Positions 8,265 to 16,543 are shown, numbered from the stretch's first letter. The stretch: DNA of 48,412 nt from Leptothrix sp. (in: b-proteobacteria) (GCA_013822265.1 PNKD01000017.1:1-48412); one strand, 5' to 3'. The notes: generated from the letters alone by a model not told the origin. Translations and numbers: made by a program.

Positions 8265-8753
8265 TCAGTGTTCGCCCAGGTGCAGCTTGTAGGTGGCGCC
8301 GTTCGAGAACGTGCAGTCGCCGGTGCCCTGGTAGGGCGTCGTCATCTGGTACTCGCAGGACATGAAGGTTCCCTTGGTCCCGAAGGCGCTGGCGACACCG
8401 CGCCGGTCTTCGTTGGACACGCGCGTGGCTTCGCCCACCAGCACGTCGCCCAGGTAGTTCACGGTGAACCGGCCCTTGCCTGTCATCAGGTTGGTGACCA
8501 CGCCCGTCACGATGCCTGTCTGCGTGGCCAGCTCGTTGACCGGGTAGAGCCTTGCGCTGAGCACCGCGGGCATCGAACCCGCAGGGCCTGCGCCGGGTGC
8601 CGCGGCCGGCGGCATGGGCACCACCACGCCCGCCGGCGGCAGCGGATAGTGCTCGTAGATGACCCTGCCGTCGGGGCTCTGGACGGGGACCACGTAGCAG
8701 CCGGAAAGCGTGGCCGCGACCGCCGCCATCATCACGGGTCGGATTGTTCTCAT
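8265..8753 (-). CDS. Predicted lipoprotein of unknown function
   Basis: A 162-residue protein with a lipoprotein signal: short basic N-terminus, hydrophobic core and LSGC lipobox with the acylated cysteine at residue 19. A Pro/Ala-rich linker follows (about residues 35-62), then a compact domain containing GKGRFTVNYLGDVLVGEATR and two more cysteines near residues 132 and 146 that might form a disulfide. I do not recognise a named family. The start has GAGGAG six bases upstream. It stands alone between the receptor and the amidase genes. Aspartate is absent after the cysteine (YVV), so outer-membrane sorting is expected by the usual rule. Function unknown. Confidence 0.8.
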   Translation of the reverse strand: MRTIRPVMMAAVAATLSGCYVVPVQSPDGRVIYEHYPLPPAGVVVPMPPAAAPGAGPAGSMPAVLSARLYPVNELATQTGIVTGVVTNLMTGKGRFTVNYLGDVLVGEATRVSNEDRRGVASAFGTKGTFMSCEYQMTTPYQGTGDCTFSNGATYKLHLGEH

Positions 8754-8908
8754 CGACCACTCCTCGCGAAGAGGACTTCGTGGAACGCCCGCGATGCCTC
8801 TCCGTCAGGGCCAGTCTAGAAACCGGGCGCAGGCTGCCGTTGACTGCACGCAATGCGGCGACCCGTGCTGGCCGTCGAGCCGCCGCTCGATGTCGCGTGG
8901 CCGCGCAC

Positions 8909-9754
8909 CTACAAGCGCCGATGCGCCAGCGCCGGCAACTGCTGCCGCACCTGCGCGATGTGCGCCGGGTCGAGTTCGGCCAGCACCACGCCCTCGCCTT
9001 CGGGGCGCACCGCGATGACCTCGCCCCAGGGCCCGACCACCATGCTGTGGCCCCAGGTGCGGCGGCCGTTCTCGTGCAGGCCGCCCTGCGCCGGGGCCAG
9101 CACGTAACACTGGTTCTCGACCGCGCGCGCGCGCAGCAGCAGCTCCCAGTGCGCCTGGCCGGTGGTGTGGGTGAAGGCCGATGGCACCAGCAGCAGGTCG
9201 CAGGGCGGCGTCATCAGCGCACGATAGAGCTCGGGAAAGCGCAGGTCGTAGCACACGCTCAGGCCCACGCGCAGCGGCCGGCCGCCGGGCAGCGGGCCGC
9301 TGGCGTCGGCCAGCTCCAGTGCCACCGGCTGGCCGCCGGCGCACAGCGTGCGGCCCTCGTCGTAGCTCTCGCGCCCGTTGTCGTAGGCGAAGAGGTGGAT
9401 CTTGTCGTAGTGGCCGGCCTCGCGACCGTCGGGGCCGTAGACGGCGCAGCGGTTGAGAACACGCTCGCCGCCATCGGCCGCGCCGGCCTTCACCGGCAGC
9501 GTGCCGCCCACGAGCCACAGGCCGTGGCGCGCCGCCGTCTCGGCCAGGAACTGCTGTATCGGCCCCGCGCCCGCGCCCGCGCCCTCGGCCAGCGCCAGCT
9601 TGTCGCTGTCGCGGTGGCCCAGCAGGCAGAAATACTCGGGCAGCGCCACCAGCCGCGCGCCGGCCGCGGCGGCGGCGGCGACGAGGCGGGCAGCGGCCTC
9701 GCGGTTGCGGGGCCAGTCGGGCGTGCTGACCATCTGAACGGCGGCAATCTTCAT
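8909..9754 (-). CDS. Carbon-nitrogen hydrolase (nitrilase superfamily, Nit1/Nit2-like amidase)
   Basis: A 281-residue protein with the full catalytic triad of the superfamily: Glu40 in ALPEYF, Lys118 in YDKIHLF and Cys168 in SVCYDLRFPELY. These local motifs match the Nit1/Nit2 branch, whose members hydrolyse deaminated glutathione or omega-amides of 2-oxo acids, a metabolite-repair task. ATG at 9754 starts directly with the first beta strand (KIAAVQMVS). It is divergent from glnE, with 147 bases between the two starts. Small frames in the 155 bases beyond its stop show no coding support. Assignment to the superfamily is firm; the substrate is inference. Confidence 0.93.
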   Translation of the reverse strand: MKIAAVQMVSTPDWPRNREAAARLVAAAAAAGARLVALPEYFCLLGHRDSDKLALAEGAGAGAGPIQQFLAETAARHGLWLVGGTLPVKAGAADGGERVLNRCAVYGPDGREAGHYDKIHLFAYDNGRESYDEGRTLCAGGQPVALELADASGPLPGGRPLRVGLSVCYDLRFPELYRALMTPPCDLLLVPSAFTHTTGQAHWELLLRARAVENQCYVLAPAQGGLHENGRRTWGHSMVVGPWGEVIAVRPEGEGVVLAELDPAHIAQVRQQLPALAHRRL

Positions 9755-9901
9755 GCGCCCATTTTGCGACCGCACGGTCACCAAACCCCCCCGACACAGT
9801 AGGCCTTGACGAAGGGACGACACTGCCGCCCCGGCAGCCGCGCCGTACGGACGCAATACAGAATGCGGCGCCGATAGAGGACGTCTTCCGGAGGGATATC
9901 G

Positions 9902-12706
9902 ATGCACACCGCCCCAGCGGATGCAGCGCACAGCCGTTTCGTGCAGCGCATCCGCCGCCGCTACGCCGACGCGCTGGCCCTGCTGCCGCCCGGCGCGCCC
10001 GACGCCGCGGCCATCACCGCGCTGGTGCGGGCACTGCAGCAGGGCGGGCGCGACCTGCCCGGCGCCATGCGCGTGGCGCGCCACCTGGTCATCGAGCGCC
10101 TGGCCGTGCTCGACGTCGAGCAGGCCGCGCCGTTGGACGTGGTCACCGCCACCATGACCACGCTGGCCGAGGCAGCGCTGGAACTGGCGCTGGCCCAGGC
10201 CCATGCCGAGGCCGACGAGCGCCACGGCCCGGCGCTGGCCGCCGACGGCCGGCCGCAGCAGCTGTGGATCGTCGGCATGGGCAAGCTGGGCGCGCGCGAG
10301 CTCAATGTCTCGTCCGACATCGACCTCATCTACGTCTACGAAGACGAGGGCCAGACCGCGGGGCCCAGGCCGGTGAGCTTCCACGAGTACTTCACCTTCG
10401 TCGCCAAGCGCCTGTACGCGCTGATCGGCGAGACCACCGACGACGGCTTCGTCTTCCGCGTCGACCTCATGCTGCGCCCCAACGGCAGCGCCGGCCCGCC
10501 GGTGGTCAGCCTGGGCATGCTGGAGGAGTACCTGCAGGTGCAGGGCCGCGAGTGGGAGCGTTTCGCCTGGCTCAAGAGCCGCGTGGTGGCGCCGCGCGAG
10601 GCCGTCACCGGCGGCCGTGCGTTGGCGCTGCGCTCGCTGGTCATGCCCTTCGTCTACCGGCGCTACCTCGACTACGGCGTCTTCGAGGGCCTGCGCCAAC
10701 TGCACCGCAAGGTGCGCGACGAGGCCCAGCGCCGCGCCGCGGGCCGCCCCGAGCGCGCCAACGACGTCAAGCTCTCGCGCGGCGGCATCCGCGAGATCGA
10801 GTTCATCGTGCAGCTGATGCTCGTCGTGCGTGGCGGCAACTTCCCCGAGATCCGCACGCGCAGCACGGTGCGTGCACTCGACAAGCTGGTGAGCGGCGGG
10901 CTGATGAAGGGCGAGACGGCGCAGAAGCTGGCGCAGGCCTATGTCTTCCTGCGCCAGGTCGAGCACCGCATCCAGTACCTGGACGACCAGCAGACCCACC
11001 TGCTGCCCACCGACGACGGCGACCTCGGCTGGATCGCGCGCAGCCTGGGGCTGGCCTGCCGCGGGCCCGAGAGCTGCGCGCTGCTCGACCGCCTGCTCGA
11101 GGTACGCGAACTGGTGGCCGCCGAGTTCGACGAGCTGCTGCGCGAGGGCCAGAACGGCAACGCGAACAACAGCGGCAAGTGCAAGGGCGGCTGCGGGCCC
11201 AAGCCGGCGGCCATCGACAGCGAGACCCTGCTCGAGGGCCTGCCACCCGAGCTGGCCGAGCGCGTGCGCCCGTGGGCGCAGCAGCCGCGCGTGCAGGCGC
11301 TGCGCGACGAAAGCCGGCTGCGCCTGGGCCGGCTGATGCAGAAGACCGGCCAGGCGCTGCGCGACGGCCAGTGCACGGCCGCCGCGGCGCTGCGCTTCGT
11401 CGACTGGGTCGAACCGCTGCTGCGCCGCGAGAGCTACCTGGCGCTGCTGGTCGAGCGCGCCGAGGTGCACAAGCGGTTGCTGCGCCTGCTGGGCGAGGCG
11501 CGCTGGCCCATGCGCTACCTCATGCGCCACCCCGGCGTCATCGACGAGCTGGCCGACGAGCGCCTGCTGCACCTGCGCTTCGACCGCGAGGCTTTCACTG
11601 CCGAGCTCGACCAGCGCCTGGCGGCCTGGCAGCGCGCCGGTGAGGACGATGAAGAGCAGCTGCTCGACACGCTGCGCCACGCCCACCACGCCGAGGTCTT
11701 CCGCACGCTGGTGCGCGATGTCGGCGGCGAGCTCACCGTGGAGCAGGTCGCTGACGACCTCTCGGCGCTGGCCGACGCCGTGCTCGACATCGCGCTGCGC
11801 TGGTCTTGGTCGCGCTTCAAGCAGCGCCACCGCGAGGTGCCGGCGCTGGCCGTCATCGCCTACGGCAAGCTCGGCGGGCTCGAGCTGGGCTACGGCGGCG
11901 ACCTCGATGTCGTCTTCGTCTACGACGACAGCGATGAATCGGTGCCCCAGGCCGCTGCTGCGCAGCGTCCGCCCTCCGAGGGGAGCCAGGCAGCTTCGGA
12001 CGGCCGTGCGCTGCCTGACGACAAGCAGCGCGCCCAGGAGGTCTACGCCGCCTTCGTGCGCCGCCTCATCACCTGGCTGACGCTGCGTACCTCGGCCGGC
12101 GAGCTGTTCGACATCGACACCGCGCTGCGGCCCAACGGCAACTCGGGGCTGCTGGTCACCTCGATCAGCAGCTTCGAGGCCTACCAGGCCGGCCGTGGCA
12201 GCAACACCGCGTGGACCTGGGAACACCAGGCGCTGACGCGCGCGCGCTGGTGCGCCGGTGCGCGCAGTGTCGCGGCGCGATTCGAGGCCACGCGCCGCGC
12301 CGTGCTGACGGCGCCGCGCGACGCCGCGGCGCTGCGCGACGAGGTCAGCGCCATGCGCGCCAAGCTGCGCGCGGCGCGGCCCGTGCCGGCCGGCCGCTTC
12401 GACGTCAAGCACAGCCCGGGCGGCATGATGGACGTCGAGTTCGCGGTGCAGTACCTGGTGCTGGCGCACAGCGGCAGCCACCCTCCGCTGCAGGACAACA
12501 AGGGCAACATCGCGCTGCTGCAGCGCGCCGAGAGCGAAGGGCTGCTGCCCGCCGGCGTCGGCACGGCCGCCGCTGATGCCTACCGTGAACTGCGCCGCGC
12601 CCAGCACCGCGCGCGGCTGGACGAAGCGACGACCCAGTTCGAAGCCGAGGCCCTGGCCGCCCAGCGCGAAGCCGTGCTGGCGCTGTGGCGCACGGTCTTC
12701 GGTTGA
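9902..12706 (+). CDS. glnE: Bifunctional glutamine synthetase adenylyltransferase/deadenylase
   Basis: A 934-residue GlnE with both nucleotidyltransferase domains. The N-terminal one has GMGKLGARELNVSSDIDLIY (about residues 124-143). The C-terminal one has AYGKLGGLELGYGGDLDVVF (about 651-670). Each is followed by a helical GlnD/GlnE-type domain. It adds AMP to, and removes it from, a tyrosine of glutamine synthetase under control of PII. GGAGGG lies eight bases before ATG at 9902. Two oddities are an Asn/Cys/Gly-rich linker insert at about residues 416-435 and an extra ~25-residue insert right after the second active-site strand (about 681-706), encoded by a palindromic repeat. The next gene overlaps its end. 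Confidence 0.97.
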   Translation: MHTAPADAAHSRFVQRIRRRYADALALLPPGAPDAAAITALVRALQQGGRDLPGAMRVARHLVIERLAVLDVEQAAPLDVVTATMTTLAEAALELALAQAHAEADERHGPALAADGRPQQLWIVGMGKLGARELNVSSDIDLIYVYEDEGQTAGPRPVSFHEYFTFVAKRLYALIGETTDDGFVFRVDLMLRPNGSAGPPVVSLGMLEEYLQVQGREWERFAWLKSRVVAPREAVTGGRALALRSLVMPFVYRRYLDYGVFEGLRQLHRKVRDEAQRRAAGRPERANDVKLSRGGIREIEFIVQLMLVVRGGNFPEIRTRSTVRALDKLVSGGLMKGETAQKLAQAYVFLRQVEHRIQYLDDQQTHLLPTDDGDLGWIARSLGLACRGPESCALLDRLLEVRELVAAEFDELLREGQNGNANNSGKCKGGCGPKPAAIDSETLLEGLPPELAERVRPWAQQPRVQALRDESRLRLGRLMQKTGQALRDGQCTAAAALRFVDWVEPLLRRESYLALLVERAEVHKRLLRLLGEARWPMRYLMRHPGVIDELADERLLHLRFDREAFTAELDQRLAAWQRAGEDDEEQLLDTLRHAHHAEVFRTLVRDVGGELTVEQVADDLSALADAVLDIALRWSWSRFKQRHREVPALAVIAYGKLGGLELGYGGDLDVVFVYDDSDESVPQAAAAQRPPSEGSQAASDGRALPDDKQRAQEVYAAFVRRLITWLTLRTSAGELFDIDTALRPNGNSGLLVTSISSFEAYQAGRGSNTAWTWEHQALTRARWCAGARSVAARFEATRRAVLTAPRDAAALRDEVSAMRAKLRAARPVPAGRFDVKHSPGGMMDVEFAVQYLVLAHSGSHPPLQDNKGNIALLQRAESEGLLPAGVGTAAADAYRELRRAQHRARLDEATTQFEAEALAAQREAVLALWRTVFG
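11972..12017. repeat. Palindromic element inserted in frame inside glnE
   Basis: The stretch holds CCCTC/GAGGG around one base (11972-11982) and an eight-base perfect inverted repeat, CAGGCAGC (11987-11994) and GCTGCCTG (12010-12017), with a 15-base loop. An outer CGTCCG...CGGACG pair spans 11967-12002. It encodes residues such as RPPSEGSQAASDGRALPDD that are not part of the conserved GlnE fold. It keeps the frame open. Confidence 0.6.
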
Positions 12707-13314
12707 GCCGGCCCGGCCACGCCTGGGCCGGCCTGGCGGCGGGGCTTGCCGCCGCCGCGCTGCTGGGCTGGTGGCTGCCGGCGCCGCTGCTGGACTGGCA
12801 GCCCGCGCTGGTGCGGCACGAACCGTGGCGCGCCTTCAGCGCCGCCTTCGTGCACTGGAGCGACACGCATCTGGCGGCCAACCTCGCCGGCACGGCGGTG
12901 CTGGCCGCGCTGGGCCTGGCCGGTCGCCTGCCCGCGCGGGCCACGCTGGCCTGGCTGCTGGCCTGGCCGCTGACCCACCTGGGCCTGGCCGTGATGCCGA
13001 CGCTGACGCATTACGGCGGCCTGTCGGGCGTGCTGCACGCCGGCGTGGCGGTCGCCGCGACCTGGCTGGTCGCCACCGCGGCCGGCACACGCCGGCGCAT
13101 CGGCGCGGCCATCGCCGTCGGGCTGTTGCTCAAGCTGCTGCTGGAAGAGCCCTGGGGTGCGCCGCTGCGCGCCGGCAGCGGCTGGGACATCGCCACCGCA
13201 CCGCTGGCCCATGCCACCGGCGCGCTGGCCGGGCTGCTGTGCGCGGCCGTGGTGCTGGCCTGGCCGCGGCGCCCGGTTGTACGGGCGGACACACGGCCAG
13301 ACACCCCGCCATGA
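12685..13314 (+). CDS. Rhombosortase-like intramembrane serine protease
   Basis: About 209 residues with six hydrophobic segments. The rhomboid active site is visible: serine 114 in GGLSGVLHA and histidine 176 in APLAHATGALAG on the last helix. The HW motif (VHWSDTHLAANLAG) after the first helix and the short length fit the rhombosortase branch, which cleaves GlyGly-CTERM sorting tails. The start is doubtful. GTG at 12685 lies inside the end of glnE, while TTG at 12703 overlaps the glnE stop; neither has a strong ribosome site, so coupling to glnE translation is likely. No protein with a GlyGly-CTERM tail is encoded in this window. It overlaps the following broken transporter gene by four bases (ATGA). 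Confidence 0.72.
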   Translation: MAHGLRLSRPGHAWAGLAAGLAAAALLGWWLPAPLLDWQPALVRHEPWRAFSAAFVHWSDTHLAANLAGTAVLAALGLAGRLPARATLAWLLAWPLTHLGLAVMPTLTHYGGLSGVLHAGVAVAATWLVATAAGTRRRIGAAIAVGLLLKLLLEEPWGAPLRAGSGWDIATAPLAHATGALAGLLCAAVVLAWPRRPVVRADTRPDTPP

Positions 13315-13665
13315 GCGAGGGCCGCCGCAGCGAGCTCGACGACCCGGCGGTGCTGCTGTTGCTGGTCTGCAGCGCGCTGTGGGGGCTGGGGCAGGTAGCG
13401 GCCAAGGTGGAGCTGGCCGAGATGCCGCCGCTGTGGCCGCTGGCGGTCTCGGGCCTGGCGCTGGGCGCCGCGTCGTGGCTGCATGGCGAGGCCTGGCCGG
13501 CGCACTGGGGCGCGCTGTCGCTGGGAGCGCTGGCCTCCAGACCGTGGTCACCAGCTTCGCCAGCTACCTGGCGCGGTTCTGGCTGCTGCGCCACTACCCG
13601 GCCACGCGCATCCCCGTGTTTTTGCTGCTGACGCCGTTGTTCGGCCTGCTCGCCGGCGTGGCGCT
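13311..13665 (+). pseudogene. Broken EamA/DMT-family transporter gene
   Basis: ATG at 13311 overlaps the previous stop. The first frame gives a typical EamA start (LWGLGQVAAKVELAEMPPLW) but then passes directly to the second half of the protein (GAASWLHGEAWPAHWGALSL). About half of a normal ~300-residue DMT protein is therefore missing. At about 13530 the reading frame changes: GCCTCCAG needs one more base to read Ala-Phe-Gln, after which another frame continues with QTVVTSFASYLARFWLLRHY and TPLFGLLAG. The homology stops near 13660, before the last helices. Internal deletion, frameshift and 3' truncation together make this a pseudogene. It was probably the third gene of the glnE-rhombosortase run. 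Confidence 0.75.
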
Positions 13666-13947
13666 GTCGGCCAGCAGCGCCGAATCGCCGGCCAGCACGC
13701 CAACGGCGGCGGTAGCGAGGGTGCTGCCGATGAGCTCGACCGCGCCGACGCCCCAGCCCGCGGCCATGAGGTCCGGCGACAGTGCCTGGCCGGTGCTGGT
13801 GACGGCGCTGTTGCGCACGACCGCGTCGCGCGCGGCCCGCGGCGTCACCCCCGTGTGCAAGCTGGGCAGGCTGGCGCGGATGGGGGTCTTGCTGGACGGC
13901 TTGTTCTCGGTGACCTCGATGCGCGTGAGCCTGCCTTCGGCGACACG
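13660..13947 (-). pseudogene. Truncated minus-strand coding remnant, part POTRA/ShlB-like
   Basis: On the minus strand this stretch keeps an open frame with almost only G or C in third positions, as real genes here do, yet has no proper start or end. Its first part (VAEGRLTRIEVTENKPSS and IRASLPSLHTGVTP) recalls the POTRA region of ShlB/FhaC-type two-partner-secretion pores. The following part (ALSPDLMAAGWGVGAVELIG) is not recognised. It runs straight into the antisense of the broken EamA gene, so its 3' end is lost. Between it and the diiron gene stop (13948-14120) nothing convincing is seen. The ShlB similarity is from memory of the family and is weak. Confidence 0.35.
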
Positions 13948-14120
13948 CCTGCGAGCGGCGCTCTCCCGCGGCCTAGGCGCGTGGTCCCACCCGCGTCCGG
14001 CGGGCCGTGCGGCGAGGGCTGACTCTGGACTTGAGTGGCGTCGGGCGGCGTCCGTCGACCGGGTGACGGGCGCCAAACCGGCGGCGAGCGAGGGTTTGCC
14101 TCGCGCTGCGGCCGCCGCCG

Positions 14121-15008
14121 TCAGGCCGGGCGCGCCTGCGCCGCCTGCGCCGCCAGCGCGGCGGTGACCTGCTTGCGATAGCGGTTCAGCTCCTGCACGT
14201 TCGCGAAGCTGCGCTCCATCAGCAGGCTCATGTTGTGCAGGATGCGCTCGACGACCTTGCCTTCCCAGGCGTCGTCGAACCGGATCTGCTGGTCCAGCCA
14301 GGCGTGCAGCCAGTCGGGGTCGGGCATGCGGCTTTGGATGGTGTCGCGCGGGAACAGCCGCTCGTTGACGTGCAGGTTGGTCGGGTGCAGCGCCTGGGCG
14401 GTGCGGCGGGCGCTGGCCATCAGCACGCCGATCTTGGCGAATGCCGCGCGCGCCTCGTCGCCGAAACGGGTCAGCGCGCGTTTCATGTAGCGCAGGTAGG
14501 CGCCGCCGTGGCGTGCTTCGTCGCGTGCCAGGGTCTCGTAGATGGCCTTGATGACGGGCTCGCTGTGCCATTCGGCGGCACGGCGATACCAGTGGTTGAG
14601 GCGGATCTCGCCGCAGAAGTGCAGCATCAGCGTTTCCAGCGCCGGCGCGGGGTCGAACTCGAAGCGCACGGCGTGCAGTTCGTCTTCGCTGGGCACGAGC
14701 TCGGGACGGAAGCGGCGCAGGTACTCCATCAACACCAGGCTGTGCTTCTGCTCTTCGAAGAACCACACGCTCATGAACGCGCTGAAGTCGCTGTCGTCAC
14801 GGTTGTCGCGCAGGAACATCTCGGTGGCCGGCAGCGCCGCCCACTCGGTGATGGCGTTCATCTTGACCGTCCGCGCCTGCTCTTCGGTCAGCAGGCTGGC
14901 GTCGAAGCGGGCCCAGGGGATGTCGGTTTCCATGTTCCAGCGCACGGCTTCCAGTTGTCTGAAGAGCTCGGGGTAGACCATGGTTTGCGCGGCTTGCATG
15001 TCGGCCAT
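14121..15008 (-). CDS. Ferritin-like diiron protein (acyl-ACP-desaturase-like fold)
   Basis: A 295-residue, mostly helical protein with paired carboxylate/histidine motifs typical of diiron four-helix enzymes: EEQKH (about residues 85-89) and DEARH (about 163-167), each preceded by a helix with a conserved glutamate (EWAALPATEMF and FCGEIRLNHWYR). Length and motif spacing suggest the ferritin-like/type 2 fatty-acid-desaturase superfamily, which uses two irons and oxygen. The substrate is not known. Its ATG at 15008 comes two bases after the B12-regulator stop codon (TAG-A-ATG), so the two are almost certainly translated from one message. Being tied to a light/B12 regulator and lying across from lipid-modifying genes hints at fatty-acid modification, but that is inference. 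Confidence 0.8.
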   Translation of the reverse strand: MADMQAAQTMVYPELFRQLEAVRWNMETDIPWARFDASLLTEEQARTVKMNAITEWAALPATEMFLRDNRDDSDFSAFMSVWFFEEQKHSLVLMEYLRRFRPELVPSEDELHAVRFEFDPAPALETLMLHFCGEIRLNHWYRRAAEWHSEPVIKAIYETLARDEARHGGAYLRYMKRALTRFGDEARAAFAKIGVLMASARRTAQALHPTNLHVNERLFPRDTIQSRMPDPDWLHAWLDQQIRFDDAWEGKVVERILHNMSLLMERSFANVQELNRYRKQVTAALAAQAAQARPA

Positions 15009-15009
15009 T

Positions 15010-15999
15010 CTAGGAAGCCCCCTCGGCCGCCGTCATCGGGGATTCATCATCGGCAGGCAGCGCCGAAGCGGCCAGGCGCCAGCGGTGAAGCTGGGCTTGC
15101 AGCTCGCCAAGTTGGGCCAGCGCCAGCACCCGCGGCACGCCGCGCCGGTGCAGCACGGGCGCGCCGCCACCGACCCAGACCTGCACCCCCGGGGGCAGCT
15201 TGGCCGCCAGTTCGGACAAGCCGTCGACGACCGGGTTGGGGCTCATGCACCCGGTGAAGCTCAAGGCCACGATGTCGGCACGATAGGCCCGCGCGGCCAG
15301 CACAGTGTCCCAGACCGGGGTCTGCAGTCCCATCGACGTGCACTGACAGCCGTCCAGCGCAAACATGGCCTCGGCCATCAGCAGGCCCAGGCCATGCGGC
15401 TCGCCAGGGAAGGTACTGAGCAGCACGCGGGGCCGCGCCGCGGCACCGGCCGCGGGCAGTGCGGCAATGGCCTGCCGCAGCACGGTCTGCAGGACCTCGG
15501 TGAAGACATGTTCTTCGAAGACCTCGATCTGGCCGCGCATCCACGCGTCGCCGACGGCGGCGCTCAATGGTGCCGCCACCTCGAGCACGAAGCGCGACAC
15601 CCCGACACGCGCCTGCAGGCGCGTCAGTTCGCTGCGCAGGCCGGTGACGTCGTGGCTGCGGATGAGTGCCAGGCGGTCGTGCACGTCGGCGGCGCCGAGC
15701 AGCGCGACGGCTGCGCTTCGCGGCTGGTCGACCGTCTGGTCGGCCAGCGACTGCAGCGCCTCCATCGGCAGCACCACGATACGGCCGGGGCGATGGCCGG
15801 CATCGAGCAGGCGCTTGACGATGCGCAGCTTCTCGACCTCGGCCAGCGTGTAACTGCGCTCGCCCTGAAAGTCGCGCCCCGGCGTCGGGAAACCATAGCG
15901 CCGTTCCCAGACGCGCAGGGTGTCCTTGCTGAGGCCCGTGTCGCGCTCGACGGCGGCGATCGACAGGGAGATGCGGGTGGCAGGCGAGGCGTTTTCCAT
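15010..15999 (-). CDS. litR: MerR-family regulator with cobalamin-binding domain (LitR/CarH-like photoreceptor)
   Basis: A 329-residue protein. Residues 10-75 are a MerR winged helix (DTLRVWERRYGFPTP, GERSYTLAEVEKLR). Residues about 95-185 are the helical B12-cap domain, and about 188-300 the Rossmann-like B12 domain. Trp153, Glu163 and His164 reproduce the W-x9-EH motif that in CarH contacts the adenosyl group. His202 in GEPHGLG is the expected lower axial ligand (ExHxxG). In CarH/LitR, adenosylcobalamin binding in the dark promotes DNA-bound tetramers and light breaks them. The gene is divergent from a lipid-remodelling operon, with 594 bases between, and co-transcribed with the diiron gene. 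The symbol reflects family resemblance; light response is inferred from conserved residues. Confidence 0.9.
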   Translation of the reverse strand: MENASPATRISLSIAAVERDTGLSKDTLRVWERRYGFPTPGRDFQGERSYTLAEVEKLRIVKRLLDAGHRPGRIVVLPMEALQSLADQTVDQPRSAAVALLGAADVHDRLALIRSHDVTGLRSELTRLQARVGVSRFVLEVAAPLSAAVGDAWMRGQIEVFEEHVFTEVLQTVLRQAIAALPAAGAAARPRVLLSTFPGEPHGLGLLMAEAMFALDGCQCTSMGLQTPVWDTVLAARAYRADIVALSFTGCMSPNPVVDGLSELAAKLPPGVQVWVGGGAPVLHRRGVPRVLALAQLGELQAQLHRWRLAASALPADDESPMTAAEGAS

Positions 16000-16040
16000 G
16001 GCGTCATCGGGCCGGGGACAGGCCCAGACTCAAAGCATTG

Positions 16041-16168
16041 TGTCCTGGACATCTACGGTGTTTACGGTCCAGCATACGGCAGCGCCTCGGGTAGTCAGAC
16101 AGTTTGACATGGACAATTTTGCGGCATTCCAGCCGTTCAGGCCCATTACCGCAAGTCCGCAATGGACA
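16041..16168. repeat. Three TGGACA repeats, one in a perfect 11-base palindrome
   Basis: TGGACA occurs at 16046-16051, 16110-16115 and 16163-16168. The first is half of TGTCCTGGACA (16041-16051), a perfect palindrome around one central base. The second directly follows TTGACA, and the third is in AATGGACATG. They lie 42-170 bases upstream of the litR-like start, where an autoregulating MerR/B12 protein would be expected to bind. They are candidate operators only; the known CarH box (TGTACA type) is similar but not identical. Confidence 0.45.
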
Positions 16169-16469
16169 TGGGCAGCACGGCTTGCAGGATCAAAACCGTT
16201 TAGTCACAATGCGACTGTTTGGTTTTTCAACAAGGCCGGTCGCCAGACAGGCGGCGCCTTCGGGTTGATGACAGGGGCAGGAATGAACACTCGCAGGCGG
16301 GCGGCTGCCCGGCAACGACGGCGTCACGCAACTTTACGGAGCGCCGCAGAAGAGCGCGGAACTTTCCGCGCGGATCGCTTTCTCAGCAGGACGTTCAGCA
16401 TCGTGTCGCGGCTGAACAGGATGCCGGTTCCTCTGTTGTGCGGATCTCGGGCGCCAAGCCTGACGGCCA

Positions 16470-16519
16470 CTCCGAAACGTCTCTCCTCCTCCCTCCTCTC
16501 TCCCTCCTTCGTTTCGGGG
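16470..16519 (+). promoter_or_regulatory. Leader hairpin with a 30-base pure-pyrimidine loop
   Basis: CCGAAACG (16472-16479) and CGTTTCGG (16510-16517) are perfect inverted repeats. The 30 bases between them, 16480-16509, are only C and T, with several CCTCC units complementary to Shine-Dalgarno sequences. Outer wobble and G-C pairs may lengthen the stem to ten. It lies 75-124 bases before the FAD oxidoreductase start. On DNA such a tract could also adopt triplex structure. Confidence 0.55.
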
Positions 16520-16543
16520 CGCCGCACAGCAGTCTTTACAGCC

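Noticed and set aside
7980-8819. Plus-strand 279-residue frame antisense to the lipoprotein gene
   Set aside because: No family match and opposite to a gene with a clear lipobox and Shine-Dalgarno site.
8909-12607. 1232-residue open frame antisense to glnE
   Set aside because: Only its last ~281 codons are real (the nitrilase gene). The rest is the mirror of glnE codon bias in very GC-rich DNA, and has no recognisable domain.
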